DNA from: Nocardia uniformis NBRC 13702
Lineage (GTDB): Bacteria; Actinomycetota; Actinomycetes; Mycobacteriales; Mycobacteriaceae
NCBI RefSeq assembly: GCF_001613345.1
Contig: NZ_BDCE01000099.1
Span: 1 to 46,899, forward strand
Reading direction: 5' to 3'
DNA: 46,899 nt
Below the pieces are notes generated by a model that saw only the letters and a program-made list of their open reading frames with translations, had not been told where the DNA came from and ran no database searches. Each line of letters opens with the position of its first letter. The first letter of the stretch is position 1. This document shows, one piece after another, positions 33,211-40,958 of the stretch. A program made the translations under genes and the position numbers.

Positions 33211-35712
33211 GTGCGAGTAGCGCAGTCCTGGCTGACAGAAATCCTGCAGCGCACCACCCCCGGGTGGTCCGTGACGCCGGAGGAACTCGACGCCGGGTTC
33301 GTCCGAGTCGGTCTGGAAGTCGAAGAGGTCGACCAGTTGCAGCGGGTCGGCGGTGAGATCGAGCATCCCCTGGTGGTGGGCCGGGTCGCCGAGATCACCG
33401 AACTGACCGAGTTCAAGAAGCCGATCCGTTTCTGCAAGGTGGAGATCGGTCAGCCTGAACTACAGGAGATTGTCTGCGGTGCAACGAATTTCGCCGTCGG
33501 CGACCTGGTGGTCGTGGTGCTGCCGGGTGGTGAACTGCCCGGCGGCTTCAAAATCGCCTCGCGAAAGACTTACGGGCACACCAGCAATGGCATGATCTGC
33601 TCGGTCGCCGAACTCGGCATCGGCAAGGATCACAATGGCATCCTGGTACTCGAGCCCGGCACCGCCGAGCCGGGTACCGATGCCAACGCGCTGCTCGGTC
33701 TCGACGACACCGTTATCGAACTGGCCATCACCCCCGACCGCGGCTACGCCTTCTCGGCGCGCGGCCTGGCCCGTGAGCTGGCCTGCGGCTTCGATCTCGA
33801 ATACGCCGATCCCGCCGTGCGCCTGCTGCCCGAGACCGATACCTCGGCGTGGTCGGTGAAACTCGAACCCGAATCACTGTGCACCCGTTTCGCGGTGCGC
33901 CGTGTCACCGGCGTCGACCCGAAGGCCGTCAGCCCGTGGTGGTTGCAGCGTCGCCTGCTGCTGTCGGGTGTGCGACCCATCGCCCCGGCCGTGGACGTCA
34001 CCAACTACGTCATGCTGGAACTCGGCCAGCCGCTGCACGCCTTCGACGCCGCCAAGGTGGCGGGCGGGCTGGTCGTGCGCCGCGCCAACAAGGGCGAAAC
34101 CCTGCGCACCCTCGATGATGTCGAGCGCACCCTGGATGCCGAAGATGTGGTGATCGCCGATGATTCGGGCGTCATCTCATTGGCGGGCACCATGGGCGGT
34201 GCCAGTACCGAGGTCGGCGACGAGACCACCGATGTCCTGCTCGAGGCCGCGACCTGGAACCCGATCGCCATCGCCCGCACCGCGCGTCGCCACAAGCTCT
34301 CCTCCGAGGCGAGCCGCCGCTTCGAACGCGTCGTCGATCCGGAGCTGAATGTGGCCGCGCTCGACCGCGCCGCCACCCTGCTGGCCGAAATTGCCGGTGG
34401 CACAGTCGAATCCGTACTCACCGACGTGCGGGTCGTAGTTCCTGCCGCCGCGCCCATCAGCATGGATCTCGACCTGGCCGACCGCACCGCGGGCGTGCAG
34501 TACGCGTCCGGCACCTCGGCGCGCCGCCTGCAGCAGGTCGGCTGCACCGTCGAGATCGGCGTCAGCGATATCGGACAGGGCCAGCTCGTCGTCACCCCGC
34601 CGAGCTGGCGGCCCGATCTGGTGCAGCCCGCCGATCTGGTGGAGGAGGTGCTGCGCCTCGAGGGTCTCGACAAGATTCCGTCGGTGCTGCCCACCGCCCC
34701 CGCCGGGCGCGGTCTCACCGCGCAGCAGCGCCGCCGCCGCTCGGTGAGCAAGGCCCTCGCATTCCACGGGTGTGTCGAGGTGCAGCCGCCGGTCTTCATG
34801 TCCGCCACGGTGTTCGACACCTGGGGCCTGGACGCCGACGACCAGCGCCGCAAGACGCTGAAGGTGCTCAACCCACTCGATGTAGACCGCCACGACCTGG
34901 CCTCGACCCTGCTGCCCGGTCTCCTAGAGGTGGCCGCCCGCAATATCTCTCGCGGCCAACGCGACCTCGCCATCTACGGCATCGCCCAGGTCGTCCTGCC
35001 CAGTGCGGAGACCGGTGCCGTCGATCCGCTGCCCGTGGACCGTCGCCCCACCGAGGACGAGATCAATACCCTGGTCCGTTCGCTGCCCGACCAGCCGACG
35101 CACATCGCCGCCGTGCTGACCGGTAAGCGCGAGCCGCGCGGTCCCGGAAACGCGGGCCGCCCGGCGGAGGCCGCCGACGCGTTCGCGCTCGTCGACGCTA
35201 TTGCCGACGCGGCCGGTGTCACCATCGAGCGTCGCTCGGCGGTACACCTGCCATGGCATCCGGGCCGCTGTGCCGAACTCGTCGTGGACGGTGTCGTCGT
35301 CGGGCATGCGGGCGAACTCCACCCGGCGGTCCTGGAACGCGCCGGCCTGCCGCCGCGCACCTGCACCGTCGAACTCGACCTCGACGCTCTGCCGCTGCGC
35401 GAAAACCGGCCCGCGCCCGTGGTTTCCGCCTTCCCGGCGGTACTGCAGGACGTGTCGGTGAGCGTCGAGAAGACGGTTCCCGCCGTCTCGGTGGAATCGG
35501 CGCTGCGCGAGGGCGCGGGCGAACTCCTCGAGGATGTCGCGCTGTTCGATGTCTACGAGGGCACACAGGCGGGGGAGGGCCGCAAATCCCTCACCTACGC
35601 CCTGCGCTTCCGCGCGCTCGATCGCACGCTGACCGAGGACGAGGCGAGTGCGGCACGGGACGCCGCGGTGGCCGCGGCCGCTGCCGCCGTCGGGGCTGTA
35701 CTGCGCAGCTGA
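33211..35712 (+). CDS. pheT: Phenylalanine-tRNA ligase, beta subunit
   Basis: 833 residues, GTG start, 31 bases after pheS. Domains in order: EMAP-like tRNA-binding fold (about 45-150, with CGATNFAVGDLVVVVLPGG), B3/B4 editing domain (RFAVRRVTGVDPKAVSPWWLQRRL), B5 (residues about 405-480), the catalytic-like domain, and the ferredoxin-like anticodon-binding end (FPAVLQDVSVSVEKTVP ... LTYALRFRALDRTLTEDEASAARD). It provides tRNA binding and editing of Tyr-tRNA. A strong hairpin follows. Confidence 0.98.
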   Translation: MRVAQSWLTEILQRTTPGWSVTPEELDAGFVRVGLEVEEVDQLQRVGGEIEHPLVVGRVAEITELTEFKKPIRFCKVEIGQPELQEIVCGATNFAVGDLVVVVLPGGELPGGFKIASRKTYGHTSNGMICSVAELGIGKDHNGILVLEPGTAEPGTDANALLGLDDTVIELAITPDRGYAFSARGLARELACGFDLEYADPAVRLLPETDTSAWSVKLEPESLCTRFAVRRVTGVDPKAVSPWWLQRRLLLSGVRPIAPAVDVTNYVMLELGQPLHAFDAAKVAGGLVVRRANKGETLRTLDDVERTLDAEDVVIADDSGVISLAGTMGGASTEVGDETTDVLLEAATWNPIAIARTARRHKLSSEASRRFERVVDPELNVAALDRAATLLAEIAGGTVESVLTDVRVVVPAAAPISMDLDLADRTAGVQYASGTSARRLQQVGCTVEIGVSDIGQGQLVVTPPSWRPDLVQPADLVEEVLRLEGLDKIPSVLPTAPAGRGLTAQQRRRRSVSKALAFHGCVEVQPPVFMSATVFDTWGLDADDQRRKTLKVLNPLDVDRHDLASTLLPGLLEVAARNISRGQRDLAIYGIAQVVLPSAETGAVDPLPVDRRPTEDEINTLVRSLPDQPTHIAAVLTGKREPRGPGNAGRPAEAADAFALVDAIADAAGVTIERRSAVHLPWHPGRCAELVVDGVVVGHAGELHPAVLERAGLPPRTCTVELDLDALPLRENRPAPVVSAFPAVLQDVSVSVEKTVPAVSVESALREGAGELLEDVALFDVYEGTQAGEGRKSLTYALRFRALDRTLTEDEASAARDAAVAAAAAAVGAVLRS

Positions 35713-35726
35713 CGCTTCTCCCGTAC

Positions 35727-35767
35727 GCGGAAGGCCCCGGACCCGACGCGGGTCGGGGGCCTTCCGC
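35727..35767 (+). terminator. Terminator of pheST
   Basis: GCGGAAGGCCCC pairs with GGGGCCTTCCGC, with a second inner stem GACCC/GGGTC. It begins 15 bases after the pheT stop. No U-tract follows. Confidence 0.88.
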
Positions 35768-35860
35768 GTCGGCCGAATCGCCGCAGACCTGCGCGGATCG
35801 TTGTCGTGGTGACCAGCGATCGCGTAGGATGAACCGCGTCACCTCGTGTGATGACTGAGA

Positions 35861-35892
35861 GGGTCGAGCGCCGCGGTAACGGCACCCGACCC
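35861..35892 (-). terminator. Hairpin behind the 38-aa gene
   Basis: GGGTCG and GCCG pair with CGGC and CGACCC around CGGTAA, leaving small bulges. It lies eight bases beyond the stop of the minus-strand gene at 35900. Confidence 0.45.
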
Positions 35893-35899
35893 GGGCGGG

Positions 35900-36016
35900 C
35901 TACCTACCCCGACGTATCAGTCGGACCAGGCACACAACCCCGGCGACTGCCGCAGCGACCGCTACGTACACTGCCCAGTCGACCGGGGTTTCCTGTGCGC
36001 GGGAATGCTCTCCCAT
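35900..36016 (-). CDS. 38-residue single-pass membrane peptide
   Basis: MGEHSRAQETPVDWAVYVAV then AAAVAGVVCLVRLIRRGR: a short polar head, one membrane helix and a positive end, so the C-terminus is probably inside the cell. The start is supported by an exceptionally strong ribosome site (AAAGGAGGTGGTGGGTC before ATG). It is convergent with pheT, and a hairpin follows its stop. No family recognised; it is too short for routine annotation. Confidence 0.72.
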   Translation of the reverse strand: MGEHSRAQETPVDWAVYVAVAAAVAGVVCLVRLIRRGR

Positions 36017-36205
36017 GACCCACCACCTCCTTTCTGGCGGGGCGGCGTGGACCAGACCATGCGCCGCCACCCCCCCTCGAAATGAGGTGGCATCACCCTA
36101 ACTGCGGGTTGAGTGCCTGTGAGTTCTTTTGCGGGTGTCAGGCTTTCAGCGCCCCGCGTGTCTCGGTACGTCGGGCGGATCGTCCGAGATGATAGGAAAG
36201 GTGTC

Positions 36206-36997
36206 ATGCAGCATCCGGCCCGGCCCATACTCAATCTGCTGACATACATGCCGCAGCAGCGGCGGATCGAGCTGACGCCCGCGCATTTCGGTGTCGACTA
36301 CACCGAGCTGCGGCTGCCCACCGAGGACGGCGAAACCGTTGACGCCTGGTTCGTGGGTGCGAAGCGGGAACCGGTGGGGCACATTCTCTTCGCGCACGGG
36401 AATGCGGGCAATATCGGGGACCGGTCGCCGATCCTGGCCTTGCTGGCAGGGGTCGGGTTCGATGTGCTGATCTTCGACTATCGCGGATATGGGCGCAGTA
36501 CCGGCAGCCCGAGTGAGCGGGGGACGTACCTGGATGCGCGGGCGGCGCGGCAGGCGCTGCTCGGACGGCCCGGGGTGGATCCGAATCGGATTGTCTACCT
36601 GGGTAAGTCACTCGGGGGTGCGGTGCTGCTCGAACTCGCGATGGCCTATCCACCGGCGGCGATGGTGCTGATTTCGAGCTTCACCGGGTTGCGCGACGCG
36701 GCGACGGCCGTGTACCCGTTCCTGCCGAAGATGTTCATTCCGGACGCTTATCCGAGCCTGCGCCGCATTCGTCGGCTGCGGTCGCCGCTGCTGATCATGC
36801 ACGGTGATCAGGACGAGCTGCTGCCGCTGCGGATGGGTGAAGAGCTGTTCGCCGCCGCGCCCGAACCCAAGCAGATCGTCGTGTTCCCCGGTGCGGGTCA
36901 CAATGATGTCGTGGTGGATCCGGAGTGGCCCGCCACTCTGACGGCGTGGATTACGGCCACGCTGGCCGCACATGATGAGGCATCGGCGGGCGAATAG
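36206..36997 (+). CDS. Alpha/beta-hydrolase of the BEM46/S9-like type
   Basis: 263 residues from ATG 36206, preceded by AGGAAAGG. HGNAGN (64-69) is the oxyanion segment, DYRGYGRSTGSPSE follows strand 4, GKSLGG (133-138) is the elbow with Ser135, MHGDQDELLP supplies the Asp and GAGHNDV the His, so the triad is complete. Such proteins are cytoplasmic or membrane-attached esterases or peptidase-like enzymes; the substrate is unknown. The frame is open upstream to 36113, but that part lacks a ribosome site. Confidence 0.9.
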   Translation: MQHPARPILNLLTYMPQQRRIELTPAHFGVDYTELRLPTEDGETVDAWFVGAKREPVGHILFAHGNAGNIGDRSPILALLAGVGFDVLIFDYRGYGRSTGSPSERGTYLDARAARQALLGRPGVDPNRIVYLGKSLGGAVLLELAMAYPPAAMVLISSFTGLRDAATAVYPFLPKMFIPDAYPSLRRIRRLRSPLLIMHGDQDELLPLRMGEELFAAAPEPKQIVVFPGAGHNDVVVDPEWPATLTAWITATLAAHDEASAGE

Positions 36998-37075
36998 CCG
37001 CAGATTGTTCCGCAGCGACACCCTGCCTGGCGGGCTCACCTGCGAGGTCGAACGTGCGACAGCGGCTGCCCTCGC

Positions 37076-37153
37076 CGTCACCCCGGCATGGTTTTGGCCG
37101 GGGGGCCACTACTTCGGGATGTGGATTCCGGCCAAAAGCATGCCGGAATGACG
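37076..37153. repeat. Palindromic intergenic repeat (REP-like)
   Basis: An imperfect 78-bp palindrome: CCGGCATG...TTTTGGCCGG on the left, CCGGCCAAAA.CATGCCGG on the right, with CGTCA and TGACG at the ends. It lies between convergent genes and may also end transcription of both. The same outer sequence (CGTCATTCCGGC) begins again at 46886. Confidence 0.75.
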
Positions 37154-37237
37154 AGGGTGGGTAGGCGATGTCGTGACGCTGACCTATTGCGGCCGGAACG
37201 ATGAAGGTGGGCCGGGCGGTGTCGTGACGCTGACCTA
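37145..37237 (+). repeat. Two tandem copies of a 51-bp unit
   Basis: TGTCGTGACGCTGACCTA occurs at 37169-37186 and 37220-37237, with similar GGAA..GA.GAGGGTGGG sequence before each. The second copy ends at the ridA stop codon. The unit starts inside the palindrome arm. Confidence 0.65.
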
Positions 37238-37642
37238 CTCCGAGACGATGGCGACCGCGTCGATCTCGACGAGCATCTCCTCGCGCGGCAGGCCGGTGAA
37301 AACCGTGGTGCGCGAAGGCAGTACATCCCCGGTGGTGTGCGCGTTCACGAATTCGCCGTAGGCGTCGTTCATGATGGGGAAATCCTCGCGTTTGGTGAGG
37401 TACACGCGCAGCATCACCACATCGTCGAAGCTCGCACCGCTGGCCTCGACAATCGCCTTCACATTCTCCAGCGTCCGAATGGTCTGCGCGGCCACGTCTC
37501 CCGGATACAGGTACTCGTTGCTGACCGGGTCGACGGGCCCCTGACCGGAGACCTGGACGAACGGACCCTTGCGCACGCCCTGCGAGAATGTGTGCGCGGG
37601 GGCGGGTGCGGCGGTGGTGCGGACAGCGATCTTCTCACTCAT
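37235..37642 (-). CDS. ridA: RidA-family enamine/imine deaminase
   Basis: 135 residues: AHTFSQGVRKGPFVQVSGQGPVDPVSNEY, TLENVKAIVEASGASFDDVVMLRVYLT, PSRTTVFTGLPREEMLVEIDAVAI. The late Arg and Glu of the active site (SRTTV and VEIDAVA) are present. RidA trimers hydrolyse reactive enamines such as 2-aminoacrylate that leak from PLP-dependent dehydratases. A PLP dehydratase lies in the divergent operon, which fits. ATG 37642 follows GAAAGG. Third gene of the kdgK-iclR-ridA operon, 17 bases behind iclR. Confidence 0.9.
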   Translation of the reverse strand: MSEKIAVRTTAAPAPAHTFSQGVRKGPFVQVSGQGPVDPVSNEYLYPGDVAAQTIRTLENVKAIVEASGASFDDVVMLRVYLTKREDFPIMNDAYGEFVNAHTTGDVLPSRTTVFTGLPREEMLVEIDAVAIVSE

Positions 37643-37659
37643 GGTGAACCTTTCGTGGA

Positions 37660-38409
37660 TCAGTGCTTCGGATTCCAGCCGAGTTCGGTGGAAATGGCTT
37701 CGGCCGTGGTGCGCACCCGTGGTAGCAGGGCGAGCACCTGATCGTGGTCGAGCAGCATGTCGGGTACCGACATGGACAGGGCGGCCACCACCGCGCCGGT
37801 ACCGTCGCGGATCGGGACGCCGACGCAGTTCACGAAGGTTTCGTGTTCCTCGTGATCCTCGGCATAGCCCTGGGCGGCAACGAGTTCCAGCTCCGCGAGA
37901 TAGGCGTCGGGGGAGGCGATGGTGCGCTCGGTGAACCTCTTGTACTCGATGCCCTCGGCGATCGCGCGCCATTGGCCGCGCGGTAGGGCGGAGACCAGCA
38001 CCTTGCCCACCGCCGTGCAGTGCAGCGGTGCGGGTCGCCCCACCCGCGAATACATGCGCACACTCTGTGTGGCATCGAGTTTGTCGATATAGATGGCCTC
38101 GCCGGACTCCAGTACGGCCAGATGGATGGTCTGCCCAGTGAACGCGTTCAACTCCACCAGATGCGGCCGGGCGAGGGTGCGCACATCGCGCCGTTCCAGG
38201 GATCGGTTGGCGAGCTCGAACAGCCTGGACCCCAACCGGTATCGGTGTTCGGCATCGTGGGTGACGAAGCGCTGCGCCTCCATGGTCTGTAGCAGCCGCA
38301 GCACCGTCGATTTGTGCACACTCAGATGAGTGGCCAACTCGTCCAAGGACTTCGAGTCCTCACCGAGTTCGGTGAGAATGGTCAGCGCGCGTTGCAGACT
38401 CTGGCTCAT
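37660..38409 (-). CDS. IclR-family regulator
   Basis: 249 residues. The N-terminal winged helix (SLQRALTILTELGEDSKSLDELATHLSVHKSTVLRLLQTMEAQRFV) is followed by the IclR effector domain (about 75-245), with GRPAPLHCTAVGKVLVSALP and FVNCVGVPIRDGTGAVVAALSMSVP. It starts by ATGA overlap with the end of the sugar kinase. It probably regulates both arms of the cluster through sites in the divergent gap at 39450-39636. The effector would be the sugar acid or 2-keto-3-deoxygluconate; this is inference. Confidence 0.94.
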   Translation of the reverse strand: MSQSLQRALTILTELGEDSKSLDELATHLSVHKSTVLRLLQTMEAQRFVTHDAEHRYRLGSRLFELANRSLERRDVRTLARPHLVELNAFTGQTIHLAVLESGEAIYIDKLDATQSVRMYSRVGRPAPLHCTAVGKVLVSALPRGQWRAIAEGIEYKRFTERTIASPDAYLAELELVAAQGYAEDHEEHETFVNCVGVPIRDGTGAVVAALSMSVPDMLLDHDQVLALLPRVRTTAEAISTELGWNPKH

Positions 38410-39449
38410 GAGGGCACATTCTCGATTACGGCCGACGCGGCGGGATAACGCAGCCCCGCCCAATCGGAAGGGCCTGCCTCGGCGAGGGATTCGAGCAGCG
38501 CCAGTGGCGGCAGCTCCGCCACATCACCGATGCCGGTGAGGGCCGCCGCCGCGCACAGGTGCCCGAAGCGCAGCAACTGCTCATGCGCTCGGCCCTGGAG
38601 CAGTGCGCCCAGGTAGCCACCCGCGAAAGCGTCACCCGCGCCGATCCGCTCGGTCACGGTCAATTCCAGTGCGGGCACCTCGACGCGAACGGCCCCCAGG
38701 AATCCGGTCACCGAATGCGCGTCGTTCTTGATCACCAGGTGTCGCGGCTGCGGAAACAACGCACGCAACCGATCCGGATCGCCGGTGCCGAAGACCGCCT
38801 CGGCCTCATCGGAGCCGAGGAACACCACATCGCTACCGCGGACATGGCGCGCGAGTACGTCGGCGGCATTCACCTCGCGCCGATCCCACAGCGCCGGACG
38901 GTAATTCAGATCGAAGCTGATCAGCCGGTCAGCGCGCGGACGACCGATGAGTGTCTCGGTGAGCGCCGTCGCCGACTCCGACAGGGCAGTGGTGATGCCG
39001 GTGAAGTGGATCAGTTCGCAGCCGTCGAGCAGTCCGGTGGCCGTGCCGAGATCGGCGGGGGAGAGCGCGCTGGCGGCGGATCCGGTGCGGTAGTACAGCA
39101 TTCGGCTCGCACCGGCCGCCATATCGCCGGGCACACCGGAACCGTTGCCGCGCTCCTTCACATACACGGCGGTGGGCCGGTTGGAATCCACGGCCACGGC
39201 CGAGATATCCACCCCCCGATCCGCGAGATGCCGCACCAGGTACCGGCCGAACCCATCGTCACCCACCCGGGAGATCCACGCCGTCTCGATCCCGAGCTGG
39301 GTGAGCACGGTCGCCACATTCGCCTCGGCCCCGCCCGCGCCCCGTTCGAAGGCGGGCGAATCCTCGAGCGGACCCGGCTGGGCGACCAGGACGGCAAGTC
39401 CCTCGCCCACGGTGACCGCTCGCGGACGGCTCGACATAGGCCAGGTCAC
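38406..39449 (-). CDS. kdgK: PfkB-family sugar kinase, likely 2-keto-3-deoxygluconate kinase
   Basis: 347 residues from GTG 39449, chosen because GGGAG stands five bases before it. Ribokinase fold: ERGAGGAEANVATVLTQLGIETAWISRVGDDGFGRYL near the start, ISFDLNYRPALWD in the middle and the catalytic TERIGAGDAFAGGYLGALL near the end. Predicted to phosphorylate 2-keto-3-deoxygluconate to KDPG, because the matching aldolase is in the divergent operon. First gene of the minus-strand operon. Confidence 0.85.
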   Translation of the reverse strand: MTWPMSSRPRAVTVGEGLAVLVAQPGPLEDSPAFERGAGGAEANVATVLTQLGIETAWISRVGDDGFGRYLVRHLADRGVDISAVAVDSNRPTAVYVKERGNGSGVPGDMAAGASRMLYYRTGSAASALSPADLGTATGLLDGCELIHFTGITTALSESATALTETLIGRPRADRLISFDLNYRPALWDRREVNAADVLARHVRGSDVVFLGSDEAEAVFGTGDPDRLRALFPQPRHLVIKNDAHSVTGFLGAVRVEVPALELTVTERIGAGDAFAGGYLGALLQGRAHEQLLRFGHLCAAAALTGIGDVAELPPLALLESLAEAGPSDWAGLRYPAASAVIENVPS

Positions 39450-39513
39450 ACGAACTCCCTTCGAATGCTTGCGGCTATCGGTCATCACGTGCAGAATAAC
39501 CACCGAAAACACG

Positions 39514-39542
39514 ATACGCAACACGCGTTGCAGAATACGCAA
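39514..39542. promoter_or_regulatory. Probable IclR operator
   Basis: ATACGCAA occurs at 39514 and 39535, exactly 21 bases (two helical turns) apart. Between them GCAAC and GTTGC (39518-39531) form an inverted repeat around ACGC. It lies 65 bases before the kdgK start. Confidence 0.55.
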
Positions 39543-39550
39543 TGCTCGAT

Positions 39551-39586
39551 CGCTATCGGATAGAGCGCTATCGAACCGGCGCTATC
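39551..39586. promoter_or_regulatory. Triple CGCTATC motif upstream of the dehydratase
   Basis: CGCTATC starts at 39551, 39566 and 39580. The middle one is half of the inverted repeat GATAGAGCGCTATC (39559-39572). A second regulator site or part of the IclR site; spacing is about 15 bases. Confidence 0.45.
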
Positions 39587-39636
39587 CAACAGAGCGCGAT
39601 CACTCATTCCGAGCGTGACATGCCGAAAGGAACGTC

Positions 39637-40947
39637 GTGGCCATCGACAAGGACGCCGTCGCCGCATTGGGCGAGCGCAGGCTGGGGCCGGAGCACAAGG
39701 CCCTGCCACCCACCGCGTGGGGGCTGACCGTGCGTGACTTCCTGGCCACCGCACCGCATCTCGACGAGTTCGAAACGCCGGTGCTGACCGTGGACCGGAC
39801 CGCGGTCGATGCCAATATCGCGGTGATGGCCGAATGGGCCCGCGCCGCGGGTGTGGAGCTCGCACCGCACGGCAAAACCACCATGTCGCCGCAGCTGTGG
39901 GCGGATCAGTTGGCCGCGGGCTCCTGGGCCATCACCCTGGCGACCGGATGGCAGGCGCAGCTGGCGCGCTCCTTCGGAGTGAGCCGCATCCTGCTCGCCA
40001 ATGCCCTGGTCGACCCGGTCGGATTGCACTGGGTGGCGGCGGAACTGGCGCAGGACCCGGAGTTCGAATTCCTGAGCTGGGTGGACAGCGTGGCCACGGT
40101 CGAACTCATGGACCGGCATCTGAGCACCGCGCCCGGTACCGAAAAGCTCACGGTCCTGGTCGAACTCGGTGGTGCGCACGGCCGCACCGGCGCGCGCTCG
40201 GTCGATATCGCGCTCGAGATCGCCGCGGCCGTCGGGCGCTCGGCACGGCTACGGCTCGGCGGCGTCGGCGGCTACGAGGCCGCCCTGGCGCACGATCGCA
40301 CCCCGGAATCGCTCGCCACCGTGCGCGGCTACCTCGACGAGCTGGCTCGACTGCATCGCGAGATTGCCGCTGCCGGAGGGTATTCCGGGGCCGCGGTGGT
40401 CACGGCCGGTGGTAGCGCCTACCCGGAGCTCGTGGTGGAGCGCCTCGCCGGACTCGCGAATGAGGCAGGCGCGCACGCGGTTGCGACCTCGGTGGTGTTG
40501 CGCTCGGGCGCGTACATCACCCACGACGACGGCTTCTATGCGGGGATCTCCCCGTTGACGGCCGCCTACACCGAGCGCCCGCTGCGCTCGGCCATACACG
40601 GCTGGGCTCGCACCGTCTCCCGGCCGGAACCGGAGTTGGCGCTACTCGATGCCGGTAAGCGCGATCTCCCGTTCGATGAGGGGCTGCCGGTCCCGCAGCG
40701 GATCGTGGGACCGGCGGTCGAATCCCGGGAACTGCCGTCGGGCGCATTGATATCGAAGCTGAACGACCAGCACGCCTTCCTGCGACTGCCGGGTGGGACC
40801 GCCGCCGATGTGCCCGTGGGCAGCGTGCTGCGGCTGGGCCTGTCCCATCCCTGCACCGCCTTCGACAAATGGCGGCTCATTCCCGTAATCGACGACGCCG
40901 ATGCCGAGCGGCCCCGCGTCATCGACCTGCTGCACACCTTCTTCTGA
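39637..40947 (+). CDS. Fold-type III PLP enzyme: D-serine/D-threonine/D-glucosaminate dehydratase-like
   Basis: 436 residues, GTG start. The N-terminal barrel has the PLP lysine in APHGKTTMSP (about residue 78); LVELGGAHGRTGARS and GGVGGYEA are phosphate-binding parts. The C-terminal beta domain has GLSHPCTAFDKW, the His/Cys metal site of the D-threonine aldolase and D-serine dehydratase group. Family members remove ammonia from D-amino acids, and D-glucosaminate dehydratases are reported in it. Next to KDG kinase and KDPG aldolase, conversion of D-glucosaminate to 2-keto-3-deoxygluconate is the most economical reading. First gene of a four-gene operon. Confidence 0.85.
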   Translation: MAIDKDAVAALGERRLGPEHKALPPTAWGLTVRDFLATAPHLDEFETPVLTVDRTAVDANIAVMAEWARAAGVELAPHGKTTMSPQLWADQLAAGSWAITLATGWQAQLARSFGVSRILLANALVDPVGLHWVAAELAQDPEFEFLSWVDSVATVELMDRHLSTAPGTEKLTVLVELGGAHGRTGARSVDIALEIAAAVGRSARLRLGGVGGYEAALAHDRTPESLATVRGYLDELARLHREIAAAGGYSGAAVVTAGGSAYPELVVERLAGLANEAGAHAVATSVVLRSGAYITHDDGFYAGISPLTAAYTERPLRSAIHGWARTVSRPEPELALLDAGKRDLPFDEGLPVPQRIVGPAVESRELPSGALISKLNDQHAFLRLPGGTAADVPVGSVLRLGLSHPCTAFDKWRLIPVIDDADAERPRVIDLLHTFF

Positions 40948-40958
40948 GGCGGGACATT

